Shown here piece after piece: positions 1-9,475 of a stretch of 64,000 nt of DNA (positions are counted from its first letter, which is position 1; each line of letters opens with the position of its first letter). Location: contig NC_009045.1 in the NCBI RefSeq assembly GCF_000209165.1, positions 558,001-622,000 on the forward strand, written 5' to 3'. Below the pieces are notes generated by a model. That model saw only the letters and a list, made by a program, of their open reading frames with translations. It did not search any database and was not told the origin of the DNA. The DNA is from Scheffersomyces stipitis CBS 6054 (Eukaryota > Ascomycota > Pichiomycetes > Serinales > Debaryomycetaceae). The position numbers were made by a program, and so were the translations under genes.

Positions 1-1474
1 TTTCTCGCCGAAAGCACACGACACTGAACACTTTTCATATGGGGTGCAGGCCATGCGATGATTGGAACGAAGCAACCGCACACTAGGAGGGGCACTTGAG
101 ATTCACTACCATTAACAAAGTCAAAAAGCCTCCCAAAGGGATTTCATTTCTAGATTAGGAAAGTAGAAGAATTCATTCTACGAAGTCGACCAGGCACCAT
201 TGGTTTACAGGAGGTTAGGAATGCTGAGTTATTGCATTTTCACTTTAAGGTTGGTTGATTCGATCTTCAGCAACAGTACACGACGTGCATGGCACCTGTA
301 ATGGCTGGTTTAGGAATGAAGATCCACACCCTCGTGCGCTGCAATAGCATTTGCGGAGCTTTGCTCTGTCGAACGCCTGGACTGGTTTCGTAATGTGAAC
401 AGCATCAAGCTGGGGCTATCTGTGACACTGGAGATGGGCTGAAAGATAACGGAGAGATAGCAGTCGGAAATATACGCCCACCAATAACTGCGCACACCAG
501 GATTCGTGTATTCCCACATATCTCACTACCACGGACGGGGTACTACAGGCGATGAGCTTCCCAGTTAGACTAGAGGTCTTGTGATGAGTGAGCCCTTTGG
601 GACACCTGTAGAGGTGTAAAAATACCAGCATATGTTCTCTGCCACTAACGTGCCGAAGAAGTTTTCACCACATTATTATTCCATCGTCCTAAACGTATAA
701 TATAATTTAAGTAAGCAACGTGCATGGTGGTCTTTTTCCGAGACACCGTATATTGTCTAAATACTGTAGGGCTTATGTAAAGCTACTAAATCTGATAAAC
801 ACGTTGGTCTCGAAAAAAAGAAACTATACCCCAATCAAATAGGTAGGGTGGACAAAGAACTCACCAATTAAGCGTGCGGCCATACGAGATTTGAGCCTGT
901 TCATAAAGTAGATTCACTAGAATGTTCATCGTAGCCAATCTGAAGAGAAATCTCTTAGCTAGTATTTGGGTAAGTCAGATTATATCATCTCTTCATTTTA
1001 TTGGCTTACCCGGAAAATGCTATCACACTCCGCGTGCCAATCAAGAATTTATTACCCGCTGAAACCTGGCACTGATGCAGTAATTTTTTGCCGTACCACT
1101 AATTTTTCAGCGATTTTTATTTTCTGTATCTGTCTAATATAGGAAAATAAATGGAGTAACATACAGAACGGTGAAGGTATCAAAGCGGTGGTATCTCCAG
1201 AGCCATATCCAGGAGTGGAATATATAACTAGGAGAAGATTTCCAACGTTTTCGAAAAGTTTTTCAATTTGAAACCCATTATCATTACGATCAGAATATCT
1301 TTTCTACTAACTTCAAGATCTTTTGAGGTTTGAATATTTGTTTCTGTGCGTCTCTTGTTAGTTTGACATCCAAACCTTGGCAACTTAATTCTTGTCATTG
1401 CTGAATTCTTGGTTTCTTGGATTTGCTGCCCTCATTAATATTTTTCTTGCTTGATTCATAACTACTCATAAACG
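1..1474. promoter_or_regulatory. Gene-free 5' region upstream of the GIT-type permease
   Basis: No credible reading frame is visible here; the two short minus-strand frames at 310-631 resemble no family I know. The region carries the half-E-box AACGTG/CACGTT at 647-652, 717-722 and 800-805, plus GACGTG at 282-287. The 10-mer ACGTGCATGG occurs twice, at 283-292 and 718-727. In S. cerevisiae GIT1 is induced by phosphate starvation through Pho4, which binds CACGTG and CACGTT, so phosphate control is a reasonable inference but is not shown. A TATA box lies at 1221-1227. Confidence 0.5.
1221..1227 (+). promoter_or_regulatory. TATA box of the GIT-type permease gene
   Basis: TATATAA lies about 250 bp upstream of the ATG at 1475. 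The stretch between them is T-rich and lacks another convincing TATA, so this is the likely core promoter element. Confidence 0.5.
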
Positions 1475-3070
1475 ATGTCTTCGAGAGATTTGCCAAAATC
1501 CTTCAGCGATCTTGCGTTTGGATGGACCAGACACTTGGACAATGAAATTACAATCAATAAGTCCAGCCAAGAGTTGCTGGACAGAGATATGCAACCAGAT
1601 GAAGTTGAAAAGGAACACAAGGTCAAGATGAACAACTTGTGGCCAGCTTTCTGCTCTGGTGCAGGTCTTTTCTCAGATGGTTACGTTAATAACTCTATCG
1701 GTACAGTGTCCAGTGCTTTGAAGACTCTTTATCCTGTCGAGTACGGCCAGTCACATGCAATCTCCAATGTTTCCTCTATTGTTTTCGTTGGTACAGTTGT
1801 TGGTCAATTAGGTTTCGGTTACATTTCTGACAGAATTGCTAGAAAGGGTGGAATGATGATCGCCAATGTGTTATTGATCCTCTTCACCTTGTTGTGTGCC
1901 GTAGCCACCTGGGGAGCCCATGGTTCTGTCGGGGGAATGCTTGCTGCTTTAACCGCTTTCAGATTCTTCTTGGGTATCGCCATTGGTGCTGAGTACCCAA
2001 CTGCATCAGTCATTGCTTCTGAATTTGCCAATCAATTGCCAGCCGGTAAGAGAAACAGATACTTTTGTTGGTTCACCAACGCCATGATTGACTTAGGTTT
2101 CGTCGTCTCTGCCTTTGTTCCATTGGTTCTCTTGTGGATCTTCTCTCCACGTCACTTGACTGCGGTATGGAGATTAACACTCGGTTTGGGTGTCTTCCCT
2201 CCTCTTACCCTCTTCTTCTTGAGAATGAAAATGTCTAATTCTGAATCTTTCAAGAAGATGAACATGAATCACGTTAAGACCTACCCATACTTTTTGATTC
2301 TTAAGTTTTACTGGTTCAGATTGACCATTGTGTCCTTGATCTGGTTCATCTATGATTTTTCGTCTTACTCTTTTGGTATCTACTCCAGTTTTATGATTGG
2401 TGCTATCATTCCAGACGGGGACCTCTACAAGACTTGGGGTTGGAATGTTGTCTTCAACTTATTCTATATGCCAGGTGCTTTCTTGGGTGCCATTGCTGCA
2501 GATTACTTTGGTCCACGTTTGACTATTGCTTTTGGAACTGGTATGCAAGGTGTCGTTGGTTTCATTATGGCTGCTTTGTACCCAAAATTGAAGCACCATG
2601 TTGGTCCATTTGTTGTTGTCTACGGTATCTTCTCCACTTTGGGTGAATTTGGTCCTGGTGATAACATTGGTTTGTTGGCTGCTAAGACATCTGCTACTCC
2701 AATCAGAGGTCAATACTACGGTATTGCAGCTGCTATTGGTAAGATTGGTGCTTTCGTTGGCACATATGTTTTCCCAATCATTATTGACAATGCTGGAGGT
2801 TCGGACACTGACAGGGGTAACCAGATGCCATTCTACGTTTCCTCTGCCTTGTGTATTTTCTCTGCTATTTTGGCTCTCTTCTTCTGTCCATCTGTCGGTC
2901 AAGATGCAATCAATAAGGAAGATGAAGACTTCAAGGAATTCCTTAAAGCTAACGGTTACGATATCTCCCAATTGGGTGACGGTGAAGTTGTTGAAGTCGA
3001 ATCCTCTGAATTCGAAGAAGACCTCAAATTCAAGAAATCCCCAGTCAACGTTCAAGTTGAAAAAAAGTAA
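1475..3070 (+). CDS. GIT1: Glycerophosphodiester/glycerophosphoinositol permease, MFS, GIT family
   Basis: This 531-residue plasma-membrane transporter probably imports glycerophosphoinositol or glycerophosphocholine by proton symport, supplying phosphate, inositol or choline. A hydrophilic N-terminus of about 50 residues is followed by roughly twelve membrane segments. The stretch GLFSDGYVNNSIG near residues 64-76 and GAEYPTASVIASEF near 171-184 match the phosphate/GIT branch of the major facilitator superfamily, and the C-terminal tail is acidic and lysine-rich. The length matches yeast Git1 (about 518 residues). The ATG at 1475 is the first in frame and lies 3' of a plausible TATA box. CTG-clade yeasts carry several GIT paralogs and I cannot say which one this is. 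Substrate preference is inferred from the family. Confidence 0.85.
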   Translation: MSSRDLPKSFSDLAFGWTRHLDNEITINKSSQELLDRDMQPDEVEKEHKVKMNNLWPAFCSGAGLFSDGYVNNSIGTVSSALKTLYPVEYGQSHAISNVSSIVFVGTVVGQLGFGYISDRIARKGGMMIANVLLILFTLLCAVATWGAHGSVGGMLAALTAFRFFLGIAIGAEYPTASVIASEFANQLPAGKRNRYFCWFTNAMIDLGFVVSAFVPLVLLWIFSPRHLTAVWRLTLGLGVFPPLTLFFLRMKMSNSESFKKMNMNHVKTYPYFLILKFYWFRLTIVSLIWFIYDFSSYSFGIYSSFMIGAIIPDGDLYKTWGWNVVFNLFYMPGAFLGAIAADYFGPRLTIAFGTGMQGVVGFIMAALYPKLKHHVGPFVVVYGIFSTLGEFGPGDNIGLLAAKTSATPIRGQYYGIAAAIGKIGAFVGTYVFPIIIDNAGGSDTDRGNQMPFYVSSALCIFSAILALFFCPSVGQDAINKEDEDFKEFLKANGYDISQLGDGEVVEVESSEFEEDLKFKKSPVNVQVEKK

Positions 3071-4685
3071 TGGTACGTTCGCTTCTGATACATTCACTTC
3101 TACGCTGATTAGTTTATATTATATAATAATTTGAATATTTTTAATAATAATGGTATATTTATTTGCAATTAATGAACGAAAGAATAGACCACCATAAATT
3201 CTTGAGTTCTTAGACTTGAGTCATCATTGTTCTGAAACTTCTGACCTCACGCTTAGCATTACTCCGCACCATTGACAGGTCTACGGAATGCCCCACAAAT
3301 TGCGTTTGCCAAAACAAGCAAACATTTGTACAATCGCGTACCTTATGAAAGGATAGGAATGGGCAACAGAAAACCGCCTCGGCTGAAGTTTTAAGTTCAC
3401 TAAAAGAGCTATTAAACAATCACTTCCCTCTTATAATCCCTTGTAAAACAATCCAAATATTAAACGGTCATTCATCACAACTATTAAGTTGATAGCATCT
3501 TGAAAACACATTTTTGATATATTTGATGGAGACTCTGGTGCCAGGGTTAGCATATCATCGATTTCTGTTAAGCATTTGTTGTCGAATAGGTAGGTCATTG
3601 AGCTTGCCCTTTATTGCCCTTTATAGCGTGCGCAGCGACAGAAACACCGCCAATAAATTGGCTGCATTTACCATCTCAACTTCGCTACAAATCCAACTAA
3701 AATAGTGAGTAGAATCTGCTTAGACTAAGGTTATCAATTTTATATGCTCAACAAGTTTATATCGAACAGAGAGATGTAAATTATCATCAACTAATCCTTT
3801 GAATTAGAATATCCCAATATTTTTATTGTAGTATTGAATTCATATGCTTTTAGAAGTACCTAAGAGGAAAGCTTACGTCTAAAAAGAAGAACTGAATTCG
3901 GAAAATTGGTTGCAAATTGATCAAGATCTAAGATCTATTTTCGAAAAACGAGAATCCTATTAGATTTCAGCTAGAGCGCATGGTGAAAGTCTCTGTCTGA
4001 ATATCAGTCATCAGCCAAAGCTATCATTCTTCCAAACATAGTATCCAGAGTTGGAGCGACTGCTTCAGGAACATATTGTAGGCAGTGGGTTTAGTGCGAG
4101 GCTTTTCTGTTTGAGATCGACTATGTGAAAAATCCTGCTAAACACTTATCCTGACAAGGTGCAGAAAGCAGTTACAATCTTATCCTCTAACCCCAGAATT
4201 CACAATTATGTACAGGATCGCCTCATATAGGCAATTAAATGCAACTGACACTAAAACATTGGATCTGGTCCCTTGAGATTCCAGCATTGTCAGTTGCAAC
4301 TAGTCAGTCTCTGGGAGGAGCCTTCGGTGAGGAATACGCTGTAGATATTATTACCTACGGTCAATTGGTCCAGCGAATTGGTTTAAAACTTGCTAAATAT
4401 TTATTGCACTACAATGCGTTTATCCACCTTCTCCATCTTTTTCAAATCCGCTCGTATTTTTTGAGTCCGAATGTTAGCGAAACTAAAAGTGGAGACGGAG
4501 AATTGAACACCCTAAAAGCAACCACTGATCAATCAAGGCTGTTAATTTAAGCGAGTGGTAAAAACTATTGAAGTGCTGGCTTACTAGGATTGCAAAAACC
4601 CCTTTAAATAGAGTTATGGCCGTCTCAAAAAGCAGTGGAAATTGGTTGTAGACCTACGCTGTGTTAGAAACAACCATCATCAAAC
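3071..4685. other. Intergenic region between two tandem transporter genes
   Basis: I see no convincing gene in these 1.6 kb. A 103-codon frame at 4239-4550 starts with ATG but has no recognisable domain, and its amino-acid mix looks like random sequence. An exact tandem pair of the 10-mer TTGCCCTTTA lies at 3604-3623. The last 100 bp hold a TATA-like AT-rich stretch near 4602 that may serve the downstream transporter. Confidence 0.5.
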
Positions 4686-6185
4686 ATGTCTACCTCCTTC
4701 TCTAGTGACGATAACAAGCCACATGTCACTCATGTAGACGTTGAATCTGAGTCTTATTCGGAAGATAGTTCATCCGAACCAAAGATCTCTCAAGAACACA
4801 AGGACTATTTGATTGCAAGGCATGGAACTTTCAATTTGCTGCCTTTGCCATCCATGGACGATGATGATCCACTAAACTGGCCCAACTGGGACAAGAACTT
4901 GCAATTGGGTATCATTGTATTTCATGGTTTTCTCACAGTGTTCTATGCTTCCGGAGTAGTAGCCGCTTTTGCCAGGTTGGCTGAAGAACTTGGCCAGCCG
5001 TTGTCCAAGATCAGTTATTTGACCAGTTCCCAGATCGTAGTATTAGGTATTGCACCACTATTTTGGGTTCCATTTACCAACAGATATGGTAAGCGGAATA
5101 TATTAATTTTTACTTGTTTGATGTCAACAGTGTTCAATTTGGTTTGTGTATTCATCACTTCCTACGGACCCATGATTGCTATGAGAGTTCTAGCAGCTTT
5201 TTTCTTCTCGGCTGGATTAGCCATAGGGGGTATTGTCGTCGGTGAAACTACTTTCAGTCATCAAAGAGCTTCTAGATCCGGAATTTGGGGCTTGATGGTC
5301 AACCTTGGAACTCAGGCTGGACCTTTGTTCATGGGCTTTGTTGCTCAACGCCAACCTTCCAAATATGTCTTTGTCGTATTCACTGCTACCAACTTTGCAC
5401 TCATGTTGCTTTATATATTCTTTGGTAGAGAGTCCCTTTACAACTACAATGACAAGTCAAGAAATGTTACAGGACGATATGCGCTGCTTATGAACTTCAA
5501 ACCTATTATTCCTGAAAGAAGAGTTGATGTTGCAGCCATTTTTGAACCTGTGAAATTGTTCAAGACCTGGAAAGTGACTGTAGCTGCTGTAGCTTATGGG
5601 GTATGCTTCATGTTTGACAACGTAGCCACCAACGTAGAGTTGCCCATTGTTATGGGACAAAAATTCCAGTTGGGGCCGCAGGCAACTGGACTTCAGTTTA
5701 TATCATTTATGGTTGGTTCTCTCCTTGGTGAACAATGTGGAGGCTGGATGAGTGATAGATTTATGATATGGGGAAAATCTCGCAATAAGGGAAAGTCATT
5801 CAGATTATGGCTAGGATACCCTGGGTTCATCACTTCCATTGTTGGTTTGATAGTGTATGGATTTCAAATCCAGAAGGCTGTAAGTTGGGATATCACTCCC
5901 TTGGTAGGTTTGGCCATTTGCTCTTTTGGTATGCAAGTTGTGACTACAACAATGATTGCTTTCTCTATGGACACCAGGCCTTTGATCCAAGAAGATGTAG
6001 CTCTTTTCCTCACTGCTGTGAGACAGACGCTTGGCTTCATTGGCCCCTTCTTCTTCCCAAAAATGTATGATACACTCAGATTTGATGGAGCCTATGGTTT
6101 AATGGCTGCATTGATTTTCATTTTCGCCATGGTTCCTGTGGTGTATCTTCATATTGTCGACTCTCGAGACGACAAAAGAAGTTAG
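4686..6185 (+). CDS. Major facilitator transporter, DHA1 type (HOL-like)
   Basis: This 499-residue, twelve-segment membrane protein probably exchanges small molecules for protons at the plasma membrane. The N-terminus (about 70 residues) is acidic and Ser-rich. It leads into HGTFNLLPLPSMDDDDPLNWPNW, shown here only as the type of D/E-P-NW motif common just before the first membrane segment of fungal DHA1 carriers. VPFTNRYGKRN near residues 129-139 is the loop 2-3 signature of the superfamily (the usual G-x-L-x-D/N-R-x-G-R/K-R/K). It resembles the HOL1/HOL4 group, whose S. cerevisiae member carries cations and polyamines. I cannot name the substrate here. No other transporter or enzyme gene beside it points to a pathway. 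Confidence 0.75.
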   Translation: MSTSFSSDDNKPHVTHVDVESESYSEDSSSEPKISQEHKDYLIARHGTFNLLPLPSMDDDDPLNWPNWDKNLQLGIIVFHGFLTVFYASGVVAAFARLAEELGQPLSKISYLTSSQIVVLGIAPLFWVPFTNRYGKRNILIFTCLMSTVFNLVCVFITSYGPMIAMRVLAAFFFSAGLAIGGIVVGETTFSHQRASRSGIWGLMVNLGTQAGPLFMGFVAQRQPSKYVFVVFTATNFALMLLYIFFGRESLYNYNDKSRNVTGRYALLMNFKPIIPERRVDVAAIFEPVKLFKTWKVTVAAVAYGVCFMFDNVATNVELPIVMGQKFQLGPQATGLQFISFMVGSLLGEQCGGWMSDRFMIWGKSRNKGKSFRLWLGYPGFITSIVGLIVYGFQIQKAVSWDITPLVGLAICSFGMQVVTTTMIAFSMDTRPLIQEDVALFLTAVRQTLGFIGPFFFPKMYDTLRFDGAYGLMAALIFIFAMVPVVYLHIVDSRDDKRS

Positions 6186-6337
6186 GGAACTGATACAAAA
6201 ATAAATAGTACTAGCATAATATCTATTACTACCATTATGACTCGGCCCGTAGTATTATCCAATACATACTCTATAAACAGACCCTCCCTATTGTACACTT
6301 TACTATGCAAAATATGCCGTAATTATAGATATTATTA

Positions 6338-6883
6338 CTAGATATCATTGATCAGCTTGACCAGGATATCACCTAAACCCTTTCTGGCATCACGACCACC
6401 AGAAGACACATCGGCTCCGAATCTAGACAACGGCCATATCACAGTGACAACTTTCCCCACAACTAGACCTTGGCTGATGGGGCCAAAGTTGTTTGAGTCT
6501 ACAGAATGAAATGTGTTATCTCCTTCGACCCAAAGGTGGTTCCGTGGAACTCTAGCTTCATCTCGAGGATACGGGGGGTGTTTTGGTTTAACTGTGTCAC
6601 CTTGCAATCCTACTACTCTTTTGGTCAAAACCTTTTCCGGGTCTGTGGGCGAACGGAACAAGATGATGTCACCTCGGTCGAACGAATCGGGTTTCTTGAG
6701 GTTGTACTTTCTGACAAGAACAATGTCATTTGTCGTGGTTTCAGTTCCCGCGTTAAATGTCGGGGTCATGGATGAGCCTGTAATCTGATAAGGCAGAAAT
6801 ACATGATTGGAAAATGAGTATAGAACAGGAAACCAACTGAGTGTAAGAAGAGTAGTTTTCACTCCGTATGGAAGGGACGACAT
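6338..6883 (-). CDS. IMP2: Mitochondrial inner membrane protease subunit 2
   Basis: This 181-residue serine protease of the S26 signal-peptidase family removes sorting signals from proteins delivered to the intermembrane space; in yeast it works with Imp1 and Som1. One N-terminal membrane segment is visible (about residues 10-32). The catalytic serine is S38 in GSSMTPT and the general-base lysine is K88 in TKRVVG, nearly the same spacing as in S. cerevisiae Imp2. A conserved DSNNFGPIS box follows near residue 145. The open frame begins three codons earlier at a TTG, so I start at the ATG (complement of 6881-6883). It is divergent from MIX14 and convergent with the upstream transporter gene. 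Confidence 0.93.
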   Translation of the reverse strand: MSSLPYGVKTTLLTLSWFPVLYSFSNHVFLPYQITGSSMTPTFNAGTETTTNDIVLVRKYNLKKPDSFDRGDIILFRSPTDPEKVLTKRVVGLQGDTVKPKHPPYPRDEARVPRNHLWVEGDNTFHSVDSNNFGPISQGLVVGKVVTVIWPLSRFGADVSSGGRDARKGLGDILVKLINDI

Positions 6884-7153
6884 TTTCTTCAAGGACGGCC
6901 GAAACGAGCAACAATAACTATTGATGTCAGGTTCTCGGAAAGAACTGTTAATAGAAGTATAACTAAAGATTATATATAAAGGTTTCCTACTTTCGCATTC
7001 TCTTCAAGTACTTCATTAGAAATCCGCATTTCCCATAGTTAAAGATCCACATCATTTTTCCTCAGCACTTCATATAGATAGAAAATCATACAGTGAAAAA
7101 TCGCTACGAGGCTAATACTTTGCAGGCTCTTTATTCGTACATATACTATCACG
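6884..7153. promoter_or_regulatory. Bidirectional promoter region IMP2 / MIX14
   Basis: This 270-bp spacer separates two divergent genes for mitochondrial intermembrane-space or inner-membrane proteins. TATATATAAA at 6971-6980 is a usable TATA box, closer to IMP2. Shared control of the pair is possible but untested. Confidence 0.4.
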
Positions 7154-7468
7154 ATGGCTCCACAATCCGGTCTCCTCGACCAGATCCTCTTGGAAGACAT
7201 AGCTCGTTACTGCCCGCAGCAGTTCCTAGCCTTCCACACATGTTTGTCCAAAGATGGGGATAATCCTGAGTCATGTGTCCAAGAGCAGTTTCAACTAGCA
7301 GGCTGCATCAAGAAAACAGTGCCGTCGTTCCAGAAAATCCAGACGGTTTGTGCTGGGAAATTGCAGGCGTACGAGGCTTGTCTCAGGATGTCGGGAAACG
7401 ATACCAAAAAGTGTGCCTCGGACTTGCAACTGTTGCGGGATTGTGCCTTTGGGACGCTTGAAAAGTGA
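7154..7468 (+). CDS. MIX14: Twin CX9C intermembrane-space protein, Mix14/CHCHD5 type
   Basis: This 104-residue protein has four CX9C motifs: C20-C30, C41-C51, C66-C76 and C87-C97. These make two twin-CX9C helical hairpins. Such proteins are imported into the mitochondrial intermembrane space and oxidised by the Mia40 relay. The ARYC start of the first motif, the spacing between pairs, and the AYEACLR of the third fit the Mix14 (formerly Mic14) / human CHCHD5 family. There is no cleavable presequence, as expected for Mia40 substrates. The molecular function of the family is still poorly defined. Confidence 0.85.
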   Translation: MAPQSGLLDQILLEDIARYCPQQFLAFHTCLSKDGDNPESCVQEQFQLAGCIKKTVPSFQKIQTVCAGKLQAYEACLRMSGNDTKKCASDLQLLRDCAFGTLEK

Positions 7469-7575
7469 AAAGCTATATCTTGCATTTCGATATTGCTGGA
7501 TGACTTAACCTAGACTTAACTATTTTAGACTTATGTATAGTAAATTAGATAGAGCTGTATATATATAATACTACA

Positions 7576-8256
7576 CTACTTGTCGATAGGACGTCTGTAT
7601 TTGAATGCTAGGTTTTCGAGCCTGATATTGGAATTGAAGTTGTCGGTGATCTTTCTGAGCTCCGGATGGTCCATATGGGACTCTTCGATCTCGTGTTCGT
7701 GATGGAGCAACTCGTGTTCAATGTCTTCCTTGTGCTTTATTAACACGTCAGGATCGTTTTGGGCGTGGTATTTTTTCCAGTGGTGTTCTTCATACTCGCT
7801 TTCAAAGTCTAGATGATGTCCCTGTCCATACCCAAAATCTGGCAATTGTCCACCATTGTGAGTGAAGTCTCTCCATTCCTGGATTGAAACCTCACCATCT
7901 TGGTCTGCGTCGAGCAATTTGAGAATGGACTTCACTACATGCTCTTTGGCCTCGTCCGATATCACCTCTTTGTTGTGATCATGCTCTCCCATTCCCGAAC
8001 CATCACCTACTACATGTTCCCGCAATAATCCATACAAGTTAAGAATATCTGATCTGGACCACAGATTCTTGGCCTGAAGATCGTGAAGACGGAAAAATGA
8101 GTCTGCATCGTAGGTATTCAAGCCATGTTCCTCAAGCATGTGCCAGTTCTGCCACGTAAGATGCTCTGGCTTCTGTTTTATGGCATTGTCGTGAGACCCA
8201 TGGGCAAAGATGGCAACAATGAGCGATGAAATCGTATATATTGAAGAAATTCTCAT
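7576..8256 (-). CDS. SSP120: EF-hand secretory-pathway protein, nucleobindin-like (Ssp120)
   Basis: This 226-residue protein has an N-terminal signal peptide (about residues 1-18). One canonical EF-hand loop runs from D116 to E127, with D at positions 1, 3 and 5, G at 6 and E at 12. A second, earlier hand near residues 54-72 keeps the helix pattern but has lost the acidic ligands. The C-terminal third is rich in His and Glu and probably helical. Overall order and length match S. cerevisiae Ssp120, a nucleobindin relative in the early secretory pathway that acts with the cargo receptors Emp46/Emp47. Calcium binding is expected at one site only. Confidence 0.85.
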   Translation of the reverse strand: MRISSIYTISSLIVAIFAHGSHDNAIKQKPEHLTWQNWHMLEEHGLNTYDADSFFRLHDLQAKNLWSRSDILNLYGLLREHVVGDGSGMGEHDHNKEVISDEAKEHVVKSILKLLDADQDGEVSIQEWRDFTHNGGQLPDFGYGQGHHLDFESEYEEHHWKKYHAQNDPDVLIKHKEDIEHELLHHEHEIEESHMDHPELRKITDNFNSNIRLENLAFKYRRPIDK

Positions 8257-8784
8257 TGTCAGTTTCTAATAGTAATGGCTGAAATAACACACGATGTAGT
8301 TCTTATTGTTTTTACAGCTTCTATTGCTTATCTTGCTGCAATTTTGTGAATTTCAAGGAGTGAAGAAGCAAATGAAAAATTGGAAAATTTTCAATATCAA
8401 ACAAATCCATATGGATTAACAATCGTTCGTAAACGTATACTGTCCTACGACCTCCAGAAATAATGAGATATTCAAGGATATCCGCCTATTCTAACAAATT
8501 GCTATCAAGATAGCCCCTATTGTTTAATATTTTCAATAGTCAAATTGGTTTAAAAGGAGATCAAGAACATTATCCAATCTGGTGCGACACAGATGTCGCG
8601 CTTCCATAAAACTCGTCATATTAAGCGCAGCCGGTTTTATTATTGGGGAAGATTCGTAAACCTTTTTTCTCCACGTTTAGAGTAAAGTCACACAATGATA
8701 GACTTTGAATAATCTATCGCTGTTTTTCTTGGTTTTTTCACTACGTTCCTTATTTATTCAATTGCTTTATTCAATTGCCTTACC
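8257..8784. promoter_or_regulatory. Bidirectional promoter region SSP120 / DDP1
   Basis: These 528 bp contain no reading frame. T-rich stretches near 8660-8770 precede the DDP1 start. I see no clear TATA box or named factor site. Confidence 0.4.
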
Positions 8785-9324
8785 ATGTCAAAACCCTCGG
8801 AAGCTAGAGTAGGTAGAGATCTTCAACGTTACAACGAAGAAACGGGGGCTCGTATGGTCGCAGGCTGTATCTGTCTCAATGAATCAAAAGATAAATTGGT
8901 TATGATTCTGTCTTCGTCGCATGAAGGAAGGTGGGTTTTACCCAAAGGAGGTATTGAGTTGGACGAAACAGACGATTTTGCTGTAACCGCAGCCAGAGAA
9001 ACCTGGGAAGAAGCTGGAGTCGAAGGAAAGATCACTAAGAAGCTCCCTATAGTTTTGGATTCTCGTGGAAAAAAAGCTCCTGTTATAAAAGGAGAATTTG
9101 ATCCCCACGTAATGGTCCCCAAAACAGAGTTTCATTTCTACGAAATGATCGTAGACAATTTGGGAACTAAATGGCCGGAATCACATAAGAGGGACAGAAG
9201 GTGGTGTACTTATTCGGAAGCTAAACATGAATTGACTAAGAGTAAAAGACCGGAGTTGATTGAAGCATTGAACTTCACTTCTATCATTAGAGACGGCATC
9301 GACGGAAATGAAGATGATTATTAG
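8785..9324 (+). CDS. DDP1: Diphosphoinositol/diadenosine polyphosphate phosphohydrolase (Nudix)
   Basis: This 179-residue Nudix hydrolase is expected to cleave inositol pyrophosphates (PP-InsP5 and relatives), diadenosine polyphosphates and, in yeast, polyphosphate. The Nudix box runs from about G55 to G78 and contains RETWEEAG; the two-residue longer spacing before RE is shared with S. cerevisiae Ddp1. WVLPKGG precedes it and HFYEMIV follows. Codon 42 (8908-8910) is CTG in a MI-x-SSS context, where human NUDT3 has S and yeast Ddp1 has T. Reading it as Ser fits the family better than Leu and supports the CUG-Ser code. The length matches Ddp1 (188 residues). Confidence 0.92.
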   Translation: MSKPSEARVGRDLQRYNEETGARMVAGCICLNESKDKLVMILSSSHEGRWVLPKGGIELDETDDFAVTAARETWEEAGVEGKITKKLPIVLDSRGKKAPVIKGEFDPHVMVPKTEFHFYEMIVDNLGTKWPESHKRDRRWCTYSEAKHELTKSKRPELIEALNFTSIIRDGIDGNEDDY

Positions 9325-9475
9325 TATAAAGCAAGCTTATGATGAAGTTTTGCGAAAATAATAAGCACACATGGAAACATCATATTTGAAATAGACGATA
9401 TCCTACAGGTGGTAAAAGCTTTCAACTTTTTAGCACGATATATAGTTACGAATTCCACATTTATTTATACAATTT

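Noticed and set aside
1309..1362. TACTAAC followed by TTGTTAG upstream of the GIT-type permease, as a 5'-UTR intron
   Set aside because: No GTATGT donor lies within a plausible distance upstream.
2459..3097. 212-codon minus-strand frame inside the GIT-type permease gene
   Set aside because: It is a shadow of strongly codon-biased coding sequence on the other strand, with no domain and an unlikely composition.
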